DNA of 64,000 bases from Colias croceus (GCF_905220415.1 NC_059561.1:6278001-6342000); one strand, 5' to 3'. Positions 33,603 through 46,443 are shown, counted from the first letter of the stretch. A program made the numbers and translations. The notes: generated from the sequence alone by a model not told the origin.

Positions 33603-35068
33603 GAGTGCATTAATTCCTTGGCATCAGATGACCAGACAGGAATGGATTCGTTTCACGAATGTTTGCAAGAATACGGCGAGGGGCTTGAAGTGGTCCAAAT
33701 ATGTTTAGAACCTGAAGAACCGTCGATCAAAGATGACGAGTTATCAGCGCTAGCGGATATAAGCACTGATGACTCTCACAAGAAAGATAAATCTCTCGAA
33801 GACGATAAAATTATATTAAACATAGATAATAAAGAAAACAAAGAAAAGGTCAACGGGATCGTTGCATTGAAACTGTCGAAATCTGACGACTCTTTGGACG
33901 ATCAAGAAGATGATATGACAATAACTGAAGACGATGTGCGAACGGGTCCAAGAGAATTAAGTATTCGAAGTAAATCTGCAGATAGAAGAGAATTGAATGG
34001 CGATAAAACCTTATCGAAACAATACAGCAAGGATATATCTACGTCCGACGAAATGGTGTTCGCGGTTACACCAACTGGCTTAGAGAGAATCAGCTATGAA
34101 AAGTATTGGAAAGAATGCGATGGCAATAAAGAAAAAATAACGAATGACGAAAGCTGGAAGGAATGTTTAAACTCACCCACAGACGAAACTACGAGTTTTT
34201 ACGATACGACCACACGAATATCCGTCCAGGAAGAAAACAATTCGCTGTTGTACATTGACCATGAAATAGACGGTTACGAAACATGTCTCGACGACGATTC
34301 GACATCCGTTAAGTGTACAGAAAAAAACGGTCATAAAATCAACGGCGATCGCGAGATCAAAGAATTAGATAAACACGATAAAATAACTATTAGAAACGAA
34401 GACAACGATGCTTGTGCCAAAACGATTAACGATCAGAACACTGCCAATTCCATAGAGGATGTGTCGTCTTATCCATATGTAGAGGAACATATAATTAAAC
34501 AAATGCAATCGTTGAGAATAGAGCCCCTTAATGTTAACATTACGTGCAATAAAAAGGTTAGGAAAAAGAGTCCAACTAAGCCGTCCAAGAATGAGCGTCG
34601 ATGTATCGAATACTACAACGACCAAGATGAATGTTTGGAAGAGATAAGAAGGAAAAAGCTTGAAGAGGAAAAGAAAAGGTGTAGAGAGGACAAGCGGAAG
34701 ATATTGGAAAATAACAAAGGTGTTATGGAGAAGAAGATGCAGATGAAGAAGCAGGATCCGAGTGAAGATTCGAGTGACCAAGAGACGTATGAGGCGGGGT
34801 GTCATAAGTGTTTTTTAGAGAACTATGCGTATGCGTTAACAAAGGCGTATATAGCAGCAGCAGCTTGCAAGTACTGTGACGTCATTAGGGATGTGTTAGA
34901 GCCGCCTAAAGCAAGACCACTGAGACGAATGTCGGCTCCTGCGTCATTGAGCCTGGATAGTCCAGCTTCGGAGACAGATTGCGAAGATTACTTGATGGTG
35001 CCTGGTGAGAGGAAACGGAGAAAGTCAGCTGGTCCTTTGAAATTTCTTGTGCCTTCTAGAAGACCCAG
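33603..35068 (+). CDS. MPDZ: Exon 15b: large disordered linker (long isoform)
   Basis: Acceptor 'ccaacag' (AG 33601-33602) and donor 'gtaaga' at 35069; 1466 nt, 488 codons plus two bases (AG|C = Ser with the next exon). The ATG at 33585 lies on the intron side, so this is an internal exon. The product is acidic and low in hydrophobics, with repeated YWKEC/SWKEC motifs, a charged coiled-coil-like stretch (ECLEEIRRKKLEEEKKRC region, about 34633-34680), a CX2C-X18-CX2C motif (codons 34800-34877), and a basic tail with RRMS and RRKS. I recognise no catalogued domain. Phase links it to exon 14 upstream and to the PDZ e exon downstream. Confidence 0.85.
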
Positions 35069-35498
35069 GTAAGAATAATTTCTCTTTGCTCTTAGCCAGT
35101 TTATTTTAAGGTAAGTATTATATATATAAATAAACAACTTTTCTATGGCACCTTAATTAAAAGATAAAGAAGAATTGTCTAATCAATTAAATTCATGGTA
35201 TATTTTTAGAAGAATATGAAACGTAATCTGACTGTTAACATTATGTTGGGCCGTTCTAGAAGCAAATAACATTACTTCATTTCAATTGAACAAAGAATGT
35301 AAGTAGATACGGATTTGTTTAGGGAAACATCTTCAGAATTAACGTCTTAACCCAACGTGACCTAATAATAATCTTCTTAGAATAAGAGGGTAGTGTAATC
35401 AGATTATAATATCAATACAGATGGTACAGTGATGATATAATAAGACATTTATGTAACTATTTTGAATAACCCAGTCATGACATTAAAATATAATTATA

Positions 35499-35712
35499 CT
35501 AGATTTCCGCCCGCGGCTTCGCCCGCGTTTGCAAAGGAAAACCCGCATAGTTCCCGTTTCCGTGGGATTTCCGGGATAAAAACTATCCTATGTGTTAATC
35601 CAAGTTACCCTCTATATGTGTGCTAAATTTCATTGTAATCGGTTCAGTAGTTTTTACGTGAAAGAGTAACAAACATCCATACATCCATACAAACTTTCGC
35701 CTTTATAATATA
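35499..35712 (-). repeat. Lepidopteran SINE/LINE-3'-end repeat
   Basis: 'ccgcccgcggcttcgcccgc' to 'actttcgcctttataatata'; antisense counterpart of 9226-9433. Confidence 0.8.
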
Positions 35713-35879
35713 CCTATATTAGATATTAGATTAGATATTAGATGTATAAGACTATAGTTATTTTAAGCTAAGAGGCTATTCATGCAGTCCCAACAAATTT
35801 CAATCTTCTTCTTAGGGAACTACAAAAATAATTCAATAATGGTATTAATCGCATAGTAATTGCATTAAAGATAGTTTAA

Positions 35880-36090
35880 GGCTGGTTGCAGAGCTTGACC
35901 GACCGTCAGTGCGTACCGTCGGTCCTTTTTTTTTTTAAGTGGGGAAATCTTGCATAGATACCCACGGCTTCTGGGGATAGGGCCGTGGGTTATGTCGGAT
36001 TCCTACCGACCAAAACCCCGCTGTATTCTGAAAATATGTCAAGCGCGACTGACGTACGCACTGACGGTCGGTCAAGCTCTGCAACCAGCC
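35880..36090. mobile_element. Harbinger-type MITE (copy 2) with antisense retro-insertion
   Basis: Same ends as 26990-27202 (GGCTGGTTGCAGAGCTTGAC) and TAA on both sides. Its middle is replaced by about 105 bp starting with a T-run ('ttttttttttaagtggggaa', about 35925-36030), which looks like the poly(A) end of an antisense SINE/LINE fragment. Confidence 0.85.
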
Positions 36091-36841
36091 TAATAGCTTT
36101 CGTGGGCGGACGGCATGATATATTACTTACAGCAATTTAGTTGTGGACTCGCGATTAATACATAATATCATTACATATACAAGTTTAAAACGCAACCGTT
36201 ATCATGATAATATCTCCTGAGTGGAGCAGTTTTTTTTATATATTTTTTTGCTGGGTGGGCAAATTATTAACAAATACATTAAGTACAACATTAGAATATT
36301 TATATTATAATCTCTTGAATATCTTAATCAACATTTGCTTTTTGTTGATTCCAAAAATATTCCATAACAGAAAGCGAAATCACCTTATTTTCATAAAGAA
36401 GTAATGATTAAAACCTATAAATACACAATTTATTCCTACGTTCTGATGACCAGAGACCAGAATCACATTTGGCGAATTTAAAACAACTTTATTGTAGGTG
36501 TAGTTGATGTATCCGAGTGCCGTTAAATTATTTTAGTGTCCGTAAAAATTTATGACGATTCTAAAATCGTAACTCGCAAAAATATCCGTTGTATGACTTC
36601 TGGATTTATGTAATGAGTTATCATTTAACGCCAATTTATTTTCATTGCAAGAGATAAATTTACGATCGTTTTTTGTTGAATTTACAGGAATCGTTTTTAT
36701 AAGTAATCCGCCGATAGCTTTCCTGGAAAATTATTTAAGACCTAAAAACTATTGTGACAAGAAATAAGGTATAGGGTAGGTACCTGGTAGCATATTATGA
36801 CTGAATAAAAAAAATGTGTTCGTGTACTAGTGTACACACGT

Positions 36842-37029
36842 AAGAAGTGAAACTTCTTTATGACCTTATTTTTCAAAAAATAATTTACTATATGCTACTT
36901 TACAGAAATACGTCGAATCACGCGTAGTAGGGTTAAAAAAAGATGGTGCGTAACGGAAAAATGTCACGCGTAACGAAAAAATGTTACACTAAATTTTTTT
37001 CCAACCCCGATAAAGAAGTTTCACTTCAA
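36842..37029. mobile_element. MITE of the 'AAGAAGTGAAACTTCTTT' family (variant interior)
   Basis: Inverted ends 'agaagtgaaacttcttta' and 'aaagaagtttcacttca'; interior 'tgcgtaacggaaaaatgtca' shared with the fragment at 23926-24055. Confidence 0.8.
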
Positions 37030-37597
37030 TATATTCTTTTTATCTGAACTGCACACAAATCTAATTGAGTGGAAATGACTAAAATAAAAAGTATTCAAAA
37101 CATCATAAGTAATTCAAACAATAATATGTTTGCAAACTTCTCCTCAATAAAGGTTCAAAATCCATATTTAAATGCAACATTTGTTTCTCTTTACCACGAT
37201 AAGGGTCTTGTGCAGTACATATAGTTTCTTACTAAATAATCAATTGAATACCACCGTCAATGCCCAATGGAAATCGCTTGTCAATTACGGAAAATATCTA
37301 GATTAAGAAGGGATTAATTAAAAACTATTTGAATAATGAATTTAGGTACTATTTAAATTAATGAATTAAACACAGCAACAAGCAATAGGACAATAATGCA
37401 AATTGCTTACAAATAAGCGAATTAGCATAAGTGCGCCTATACCTAGTTCATATTTTTAATCCCTGGCACATTTGGGTTCCGTGTTGATTTAATATTTATG
37501 ATACGTATTTATTTTAATATCTGCCTTTTCTAACTCTAGACAATGAAATCGATTCTTGTCGCCGAGGAAACTCTTAATATAGAATTCTAAATCGTCT

Positions 37598-37778
37598 CAA
37601 AAGTCAAAGAAAAACCCGCATAGTTCCCGTTCCCGTGGGATTTCTGGGATAAAACCTATCCTATGGGTATCAAAATATCTCTATACCAAATTTCATGCAA
37701 ATTGGTTCAGTAGTTGATTGATTGAGTGATTGAGAAACAGACAGAGTTACTTTCGCATTTATAATATTAGTATGGATT
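37598..37778 (-). repeat. Lepidopteran SINE/LINE-3'-end repeat
   Basis: 'aaagtcaaagaaaaacccgc' to 'tttataatattagtatgga'; shortened sister of 23305-23541. Confidence 0.75.
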
Positions 37779-38028
37779 GCAGGGATTTATCAAAGTCCAC
37801 AACTTTAAGCAGAGCCCGGTTATACGGTTAGTCTTAATTCAAAAAATATGAATAACGAATTTCTACCGTCCCTAGTGGGCTGGGCCAATTGTATTAAATT
37901 CAATTACTTTCAAAAAACTCAAGGGAACTGTCCACTTTAACGAATTGAACTTCCTTTGCACTCGGTTGATATAATGTCGTCACGATATTTTTTGTCGTAT
38001 CGGTATATCAATTAGTTAAATAAAAAAA

Positions 38029-38150
38029 AATTGGTTGTCTGTAAAGTCGGTTTACTGACGATAATTGAACGTGACAACGACCGATTGTGCTTCTTTGTCG
38101 CTCGTTCCGCGCTCTCGCTCGCACTTCAAGCCTTACGTGGAACGCCTCAG
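38029..38150 (+). repeat. Dispersed repeat fragment 'ttggttgtctgtaaagtcgg'
   Basis: About 55 bp match 24090-24140 almost exactly ('tactgacgataattgaacgt'). Here a GC-richer tail follows ('cgctcgttccgcgctctcgc'). Confidence 0.65.
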
Positions 38151-40031
38151 ATGAGTCAGAGCGAGGTAACGCCGTCAAAAAGTCATATTTTATAATTGAA
38201 AGTATTGTTTGAGTATTTTTTAATAATATTGCTACAGAAAGTGATTAATGTTTAAATTGAAGTAATTAATTGTCTATTGACAGAGTAGCAGCATTATCTC
38301 CTCTCTACATCATCGTAATTGTTTACACGAGAAAAATACGGTTTAAGTATTAAGAAAACTATTATTGTGTATGAAACGACACGCTGCTACATACACTACA
38401 ACAAATCTTTAACTTATTTATAATATTAATTGACCATTATAATTATTATTGTCAATTATCATTGCACTCATCGGATTATCGTCACGATTATATGAAAATA
38501 GTATCTTTGCATAATCCATTAATGTATAGCTATGAAATTTTTTATTTTTTATATAAACCAGGCACGTAATTCCCTAGTTTCTCGTTTTCTTTTGATCGAT
38601 CTATTTCCATTTTTACATCAAAGGGTGACAACATATACGTTACTTTTAACGACTAAGTGTTGAGATATGTATGTGTTATGAGCCAAATAACAAATAGATA
38701 CACTTTTCATAATCCCACACATTACGAATAATATGAATATCATATGAATAAAATTAATACTTTAAAATTAAACTAAGAAAACACGCTTTAATTTCATCGT
38801 TCATACCTACACACGTATGAAATGATTGCATTTTCACCGATCCTTAATATGTGTACAAATTGAATTAAATCTGTCCGTTTCAAGTTCAAAATCGAGTCCC
38901 AAGAAGTCGGCTATATACAAACTTACAAACATATAGATAAAGATAACACAAGCGTTTTAAAAATGCCAAATGACTAGTCACTTAGTACGAATAATAATTA
39001 TTCGCCAATGTTGAGTTAGGTTTGATGTTTGAAAATTGGTATGTTATAGACTGAAGACTTGTACTGTAATCCCAGACATGTTTAGGTTTGATTCGACATT
39101 TGGAACTACATAAGATCCTCAATGTATTCTAGACCCACGGATTGGTTAGATTCAACATTTTGAAATAATATACCGTGACTTGTACCCTAAATCCACAGAT
39201 TGCTTGGGTTAGATTCGACATTTTAATCTAAGAAATAAGAAAAGGGTTTGTTGGCATTATAAGAAATGTTGTTATGTATTACTAGTTCCATTAAAAATCT
39301 TATATCTATGCCATAGACACTTACAAAGTTACAAAGCTCCTGTTTGCTCATTAAAATAAATAAAAATTTATTTGCTCATTAATATTACTTAATTTGTAAC
39401 TCGCTATTATGAATATATGAGTTACCTTATGTATACTCGTGTAAAACATTTTAAATAGTTTTTGTAGTTTAAAACACGTTTAAAACATTGTTGACATTTC
39501 TTTATGTATAATATTAGTTTTAAACATAATGAATTTCTAAAGAATATGTATAAGATTTTCCCATAAAATGCATGCATACAATATAAATTTATCGACAAAA
39601 TGGACTCTAGAGATTCGGACAGGCTAATATTATTATCATAGTGATGTTAAAGAAATTTGTCGATATCGATTATTAACGATTTTATATCAATAATCGACTT
39701 TGTTTATAGAAGTAAAATAAATGCAAGTAATGAGGGCTATATTACTAGTACTTTAATAAAAATAATAAAATATCTAATATTGTTAATATTAAAATAAGTA
39801 GGTATGCATCGGATATGTACTACGACGAAGATAGTAAAAAATAACAATACAGTAGAAAGCGAAATTATTTTATATATTATTTTTTTGCAATCTGTAAAAA
39901 GGAAAGCGACAATAATTATGCATCAGGTTTTAAAATATTCACAAGAAACCTACTCATTGTAAACGGCACATAAAAGTATCGATTACCCAGGTCACGAACG
40001 CGCATCACTAAAAGAAAATTGCTAATGCAGA

Positions 40032-40121
40032 TAATTGAATTATGGTTAGCCGACCTCAATGTTTCATTACGTATTGACATCTCGCGCTATTTCAACGTTG
40101 ATATCCAAATTGTCGATAAAA
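40032..40121 (+). promoter_or_regulatory. Candidate photoreceptor-type promoter (RCSI/P3 site plus TATA-like box)
   Basis: TAATTGAATTA at 40032-40042 is a perfect match to the rhodopsin core sequence I / P3 consensus (TAATYNRATTA), bound by Pax6- and Pph13-type homeodomains in insect photoreceptor promoters. A TATA-like GATAAAA lies at 40115-40121. This spacing to a start near 40145 resembles that of Drosophila rhodopsin-class promoters. By rough calculation the motif is expected about twice by chance in 64 kb of such AT-rich DNA, so position matters more than occurrence. Function is inferred. Confidence 0.4.
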
Positions 40122-40139
40122 TTCGGTTATTCTTGAATT

Positions 40140-40189
40140 TTCGAGGTCCGATTGCGATGTAGTGTTGTGTTCGTTCGATAGAAAATACG
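40140..40189 (+). other. Candidate non-coding first exon of an InaD-like transcript
   Basis: A patch of more balanced composition ('gaggtccgattgcgatgtag', 'tgttcgttcgatag') ends in the strong donor TACG|gtaagt (40190). The next exon downstream with an acceptor is 47975, whose first ATG (47988-47990) has a good context. The 5' limit is a guess based on the TATA-like box. Confidence 0.35.
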
Positions 40190-40876
40190 GTAAGTTTTTA
40201 ATGAACGATGTTTGTTCATTTGTATTGTTTGTGTGTGTGAATGTTGGGATGTTGTATGTAGCTGTAACAAATAAGCGGTAGGTAAATTATTTTTTTAATA
40301 AGTGAGCCTAAAGATTCCATTTGAGTAAAAATTTATTGTAGATTATTTAAATTTGCTGAATAAAGATTTTATCATTTTAAGAAGGTAATTACGCCTTTTT
40401 ATATATTTATAACGTATTTTAATAACGCTGATTTTTATTAGATATAGCAAAGAAAGGATTTTTATTAAATAAAATCAATACAAATTTAAAATGATATGGT
40501 TTGAATGGATCAGGATGGTACATGTGTCAGCCTTTCAGACACCTTATCTAAAACATTAAAGCCTGAAATATATTAGGGTCGCCAGGGTCAAGAATCGAAG
40601 ACGACCATATTTCATATTTGTAAGAGTTTTCGCATATAAATAACGTTTCTAAATTTGGATAAAAGGTTCGATGACTACATTTGTAAGGCTGAAATTTCAT
40701 CTCTGTATTGGTGAAATTTTTTAAGATAATCTTGGTATATACATTTTAAAGAACTTAATATCTATTTTTGAACTCTTGCGGATTTAAATGTTTTGCATCA
40801 GAAGTAAACTAGTACGAGAATATAATATTATGTAGTACAATTTTAACAAACCTGCCCTTTCTCAGATATTATTGCT

Positions 40877-41040
40877 TATTAGCGGTCCGCCCCGACTTTG
40901 CCCGTGGTGCATATTTACGTTTTCTCTATATAAGAACTATCCTTGCACTTCAAGGAATATAATAAAAAAAGAATTATCTATATATATTATAATCGGTCCA
41001 CCCGTTCACGCGTGATGCCGCGGCCGTAACAACGCGATAT
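40877..41040 (-). repeat. Decayed SINE-like repeat 'tagcggtccgccccg' type
   Basis: 'ttagcggtccgccccgactt', 'tgcacttcaaggaatataat', 'cggccgtaacaacgcgat'. The 5' block is shared with 43693-43878. Confidence 0.65.
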
Positions 41041-43082
41041 TTTTATATTACAATAAATATATTATATAGATTTAAAACATTTTCTCTACCTACCTCAATC
41101 TTTAATCATTTAATGCAAGAAAGAGACGGATATATATTAATTATTTATGTAACGATGGAAAATTCAACCCACATTCAATCGATCTAAGAATAAGCTATCT
41201 AAGGAAATATGTAACGTCGTCTATAAGAATTTGTGTTATCGCATTACCACGAAGCCCTAGTAGGGCTTAACACATTGATTTTTACTTATGTTTATTTATA
41301 CTAACCTACTATTTATATATTGTTTATTATATGAACGTATGATCGTTTATGTATTATGATTATATAAAAAGTGTGAGATATAAGTATGTAGGTATTTACT
41401 TGTGTACGTATGATTTTTCGTCTGTAGGATCGTAGCTCCTAAATGGATGAACTAATTTGATTGTCATTCTACGATACATTGTAGGTAATGAATATTTTTT
41501 TAGGAATAGAAAAAGTTGTTTCTGAAGAAGTACTTGTTATGGCTCTGTCTATTGGCTTGTAGTTATAGGGTTAAGTACCTTTAATTAGCTACGAATATTA
41601 TATTTGGTTATTTTATGCTCAGTTGCAGTAGCATTTGTTCGGTCATTGTTTAAAGTTAATATTTCCTATACCAGTTTGTACTTTTAGTAGCAAACGTTAT
41701 TGATTTGGGTTAGTCTTGATTTATTGTGATTATTGAGAACTTGAATTAATCCAAGCAATTGTATACATAATTTTAACATGCTTAAATTAGCTTCATCCGT
41801 ACGTTTGTATGTAACCAACTTCTTGACTCGATTTTGACCCAATTTGAACAAACATTTAATTCAAACTTTGGACACTCAAGGATTGATGACTAATTTCTTA
41901 GTATTAAGGCGTATGTTTTTGTTTTTTTTTTAACTATATTTGTTTACAGTTCTACGTAAAGATACACCACACCTTATTATCCAAATTGACTCAAGTAAAT
42001 AACAATAGATTTCTTGAATAAACAATTTCAAAAGTAAATTAAAGGTGTCTAGATAGCTAGAAATGTGAGATCAGATTCATGGAAGCATCGAGCTGTTGAA
42101 CATTATCCGCTTAACGAAGCGTACTAATTCCTCTCGTTTTCAAACGAGAAATGTTACTTGTATTTTTGATGTTAAAATGGAAACAAAATTAGCCCGATCT
42201 AGATAGATATGAGAGCCATAAGCCATATCAAATAATCAAAATCCTTTTTGATTTTATGTGAGCTAAGTACCAAAGGCAGGAATAATTGTAGAACTTTAAA
42301 TTTCCTACTTAATTAATATTTGACTTTGAGATAAATTTTATGATAATTATTAAACAATGTCCGTCAGTAATTAGTAGTTGGACACATTTATGTAAAGTTG
42401 TTTCTATTCACTATTATTGAGTTACTAGAATCTATATGCAATATTATGTACTATGTTATAATAATTGATAACAAGCAATATTTAAATATGCATTTATAAT
42501 TTCTTTGGTTACCCCCATTGCGGATGGAGAGCTCATTACAATAATGCAATATTAATGTTGCAGTTTATTATTGTAATAAATATGAGAGCAATTGTATTCA
42601 ATCATTCATATTCCCATAATACATTTCTACAATTTTCACAAAGAAAATACCCTTTGAAATGGAAATCACAAATTGTCGAAATTATCCTACATTCATAATT
42701 AACTTTAATTTGTGAACATAAATAATTAATGGTATGTAAATAACTGTATGAAATACGATTTTGCTCCTATTGTTTTTATTCCTATATAAACCTTAAACAG
42801 AATAATCTATCGATGAGATAGTCAATCAATAAGACGTGTAGAGCTAGAAAAATAACATAACAATTGAAAACAATAGAATTGCAATGTTTTCAGTAAATCC
42901 GTATAATTCTTTTGTTCTATTTTTTATAAAGAGGACGAAGCCGGATATAATTTGTCCCTAATAGTCTATTAACCTGTTTTATACTGTATTGAATAATCTG
43001 CATGTAAAATAAAATGCTAAAAAATCACACATTGTAACCCGTCTTTCATAGTAATATGCAATATTTACTAGTCTTTATTACT

Positions 43083-43262
43083 TACTAGCTTACCGCCCGC
43101 GGCTTCGCCCGCTTTGTCTAAAACCTAATAAATTATATACTAAAACCTTCCTCTTGAATCACTCTATCTATTTGAAAAAACCGCATCAAAATCCGTTCTG
43201 TTGTTTGAAAGATTTAAGCATACAAAGGGACATAGGGACAGAGAAAGCAACTTTGTTTTATA
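43083..43262 (-). repeat. SINE-like repeat 'ccgcccgcggcttcgcccgc' (copy with 'tttgtctaaaacctaataaa')
   Basis: Nearly identical to 49607-49792, including 'cctcttgaatcactctatct' and 'aaaccgcatcaaaatccgtt'. Confidence 0.85.
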
Positions 43263-43692
43263 CATGTACTATGCAGTGATTAATCTATTAATGTCCATTT
43301 CTACAATAATATCATAAATGCAAAAGTGAGTTTGTTTGTTGGTCTTTCTTTCACGTCACGGATATTTAGGAGACTAGAGAGTCTTATACGCTATTTTTAT
43401 CAGCAGTCAAAAACCTCATTATAATGGGAATTTCTTTTAATGCCGCGGCTGAACAGGTAATATGTACTCCATAGATGAATTTTTATTAACTAAATGTACT
43501 GGATAAATGACTTTTTAAATAATAAAAAGAATATTTTCGCTAAAGAATATGAGTGTTTATTAATAAAATAATTATGGAGCAAATAACATGTGGTGTAGGC
43601 GTGCGCAACCGGCCGTGTCGTGTTAAGTGATTGAACTGTTGCATCCCGTACAGTTGTGAAGAAAAGGTGTTTTTGAGTTAATTATTTATTAC

Positions 43693-43878
43693 TAGCGGTC
43701 CGCCCCGGCCTCGCCCGTGGTACATATTTCGCAATAAAAGGTAGCCTATGTTCTTTCTCAGGGTCTAATTAATATTGTCTTTGCCAAATTTCATCAAAAT
43801 CGGTTGAGAGGTTTAAGCGGGAAAGCGTTACAGACAGACAGAGTTACTTTCGCATTTATATTATAGTAGGGATTTTCG
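43693..43878 (-). repeat. SINE-like repeat 'tagcggtccgccccggcctc'
   Basis: Runs to 'gttactttcgcatttatatt'; shares its 3' block with 23305-23541. Confidence 0.75.
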
Positions 43879-44204
43879 AATTGTTTTGTTGAAGCAAATA
43901 TTTCTTTTACTCTTAGCACCTTAAAGGAAATAATGTTTAATTAGTGTTTGCTTTTCACTTAACGCAACAAAAATCGTATTTTTGAGATAGTCAGGTAACA
44001 AAACGAGGAAGGTTTATCAAATTTCATTCATTAATTAATTTTACGTAATGAATAAAGAATAGACAATAGACCCAATAGAAAGAGGCCTGTATAAAATGTG
44101 AATGAACTGAGTCTGTGAGTAATTATCAATAAAACAAAACATATTTTTTTTTGTAAAATGGTATTTTGAATGTTTCATGAATGATAATATGGCAGATAAT
44201 ACTA

Positions 44205-44406
44205 ACTAGCTGTGCCGCGCGGTTTCACCCGCGTGGCTCCGCTCCTGTTGGTCTTAGCGTTATAATATTATATAGCCTATATTTACATGGATAATGTAGC
44301 TTTCGAATGGTGAAAGAATTTTTAAAATCGGTCCAGTAGTTTATGAGCCTATTCATTACAATCAAACAAACAAACAAAGTTTTCCTCTTTATAATATTAG
44401 TGTAGA
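44205..44406 (-). repeat. SINE-like repeat, inverted copy
   Basis: 'gctgtgccgcgcggtttcac', 'ggctccgctcctgttggtct', 'caaacaaacaaagttttcct'. Reverse complement of the 12691 and 28818 family. Confidence 0.8.
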
Positions 44407-44603
44407 TAACAAACAAAGTGTCAATCCTATAATAACGTAACTGAAAAAAATAGTCGAAAAATACGACGAACTAAGAAGACACTTTTAAGTAGGTAGGGGA
44501 GAGGGGGGCACATTTGAACACTTTTTAAATAAATTTTTTTTTGTCTTGTATGGTATGACCAATCAAGATTTATTTTATTTTAATATAAGATATGGGGCTT
44601 ATA

Positions 44604-45892
44604 CGTGGGCCACACTGAAAGTTTTGCGTAACTAATAAACAAAACAATTTATTTGTCCAATATTATATTTACTACTTTTTAAAGTATTCTCCGCTACATT
44701 TAAAACACTTTTTCATCCGTTCAAACCATTTCTGGAAACATGAGGACCATTGGTCCGAGGGTATGTTTTCTGCGTGCTGTTTGAAAGCAACCACGGCCTC
44801 TTCTGGCCTCGTAAATGTCGAACCACTCATTGAATCATAGATTTGTGGGAAAAGAAAGAAATCGCAAGGTGCTAGGTTAGGACTGCGTGTGGCATGAGTC
44901 ACGTGCTCTATGTTTTCAGTAGCCAAAAATGACTTTGTTTTGTTCGCGGTGTGCGCCGAAGCACTGTCATGGTGCAACAAGATGCGACTTCTAGGTCGCT
45001 TTTCTCTTATTTTTTCTAAGACATTGGGCAAAAAAATAGTGGTGTACCACTCGGCATTAACAGTCTTTTGTTACTCAAGTGGGATAGTGCAGACAGGATT
45101 CGTCTTAGAGAAAAATAATGCAATCATTTGTTTGCCAACCCTTCTCGCCTGCCTCTATTTGGTTGGTTTGCTGTCACTTTCAAACACCCACAAAGAATAT
45201 TGGTGTTTTCTTTCTGGAATATAACCATATATACATATTTCATATCCTGTCACGATATTATACACGGCATTAGAATGTCCGTAATTGTACTTTAATAGCA
45301 TTTCTTAACACCAATCTACTCGATGTCGTTTTTGTTATGGAGTGAGTTTGGGAGCAATTCACCGGCAACCAATCTTCCTAACTTTGAAATGTTCATGTAA
45401 AATTTTCTGAATTTGTCTCATATCAATCCCCAAATGTCCTCGAATATCCTAATAAGTGATATGGCAATTTTCTTAAATTAGTCGTCTGATGGTAGCCATA
45501 TTTTCCTCCGTGATCGCAGTTGAGGGTCGACCTTCACGAATTTCATCATGAAGAGAAACACGGCCGCGATGAAATTCAGCATATCAATGCCTTACAGTGC
45601 TCAAATAAGGTGCTTCCCTCCCAAAAGTATTTTGAAGGCGAGCAGTGCAAGCTTTCGGAGAAAGCGAACTTTTAAAATCATCAAAAATCATCGCCCTAAA
45701 ATTGTTTCGTGTTAGTTCCGTTTTTGCTACGGACAACGAACTTCAACTTGAGATAAAAAAAAATTGACACGAGCTTTCAGCCAAATTTTTTTTTCCTCAA
45801 CTTATGAGACTTCATAGGTTAAAAAAATATAACATTCAAAATTCAAACATTTATGGGTGGCTAGAAACGCAAAACTTTTAGTGTGCACTAGG
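44604..45892 (-). mobile_element. Full-length but decayed mariner element (about 1.29 kb)
   Basis: Inverted ends align as TA-C(n)7-CACACT(G/A)AAAGTTTTGCG at the left and the complement at the right, with TA on both sides (44602-44603, 45893-45894). The 1289-bp length fits the usual size of intact mariners. The transposase lies on the minus strand and is broken. Confidence 0.9.
44672..45760 (-). pseudogene. Mariner transposase, broken by stops and frameshifts
   Basis: The C-terminal third is open (44672-45031) and shows LLHHDSASAHTA, the second catalytic Asp block, and SPNLAPCDFFLFP, the third Asp block of the DD34D mariner signature. Upstream to about 45760 the frame is interrupted by several stop codons, though pieces such as GRPSTAITEENM (about 45530) are still readable. 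No active enzyme is expected. Confidence 0.85.
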
Positions 45893-46443
45893 TACTACAT
45901 AAAAAAAATTATATTTAGTTATTTTGACTTGCTATGGTTACACAGTATCAATTTTTAAAAAACTCGATTTTGTTCAAATGTGCCCCACGAATGGGGCACA
46001 TTTGAAACCCCTAGGGGCAGTTTTGAAAAACTGGAATAAAATGGAAACCATGTAACTTAGAACATAATCAACAATATATTTATGTTATTTGTAGCTAATA
46101 TTATGATAGTATACTGTCATTAATGTCTTACAATAACTATTAATTAAATAAACTTATATAAAACTCTTAACAGCCTGGGGCAGTCTTGAACAAAGAACAC
46201 GTTATTTTAACCGAGATCAAATTGGACATTGCGAAACAATATTAAAAATAATATTCATAAGTAACTTAGCAAATATGACATTTTAAAGACGCTTAAATCT
46301 ATAATAAACAATCATGACAACTAAATGACCACAAAATATAATTATTAAAAATGAAAACCACATCAATACTTTGATAGTTAATACTACCAAAATATTGGAC
46401 TTTGAAATAAATTTAAATATAAATATGAGATAGGTTAAAGTAC

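Noticed and set aside
34365..34805. 146-codon minus-strand ORF
   Set aside because: It lies wholly antisense to the well-supported exon 33603-35068 and has no domain; a shadow of that exon.
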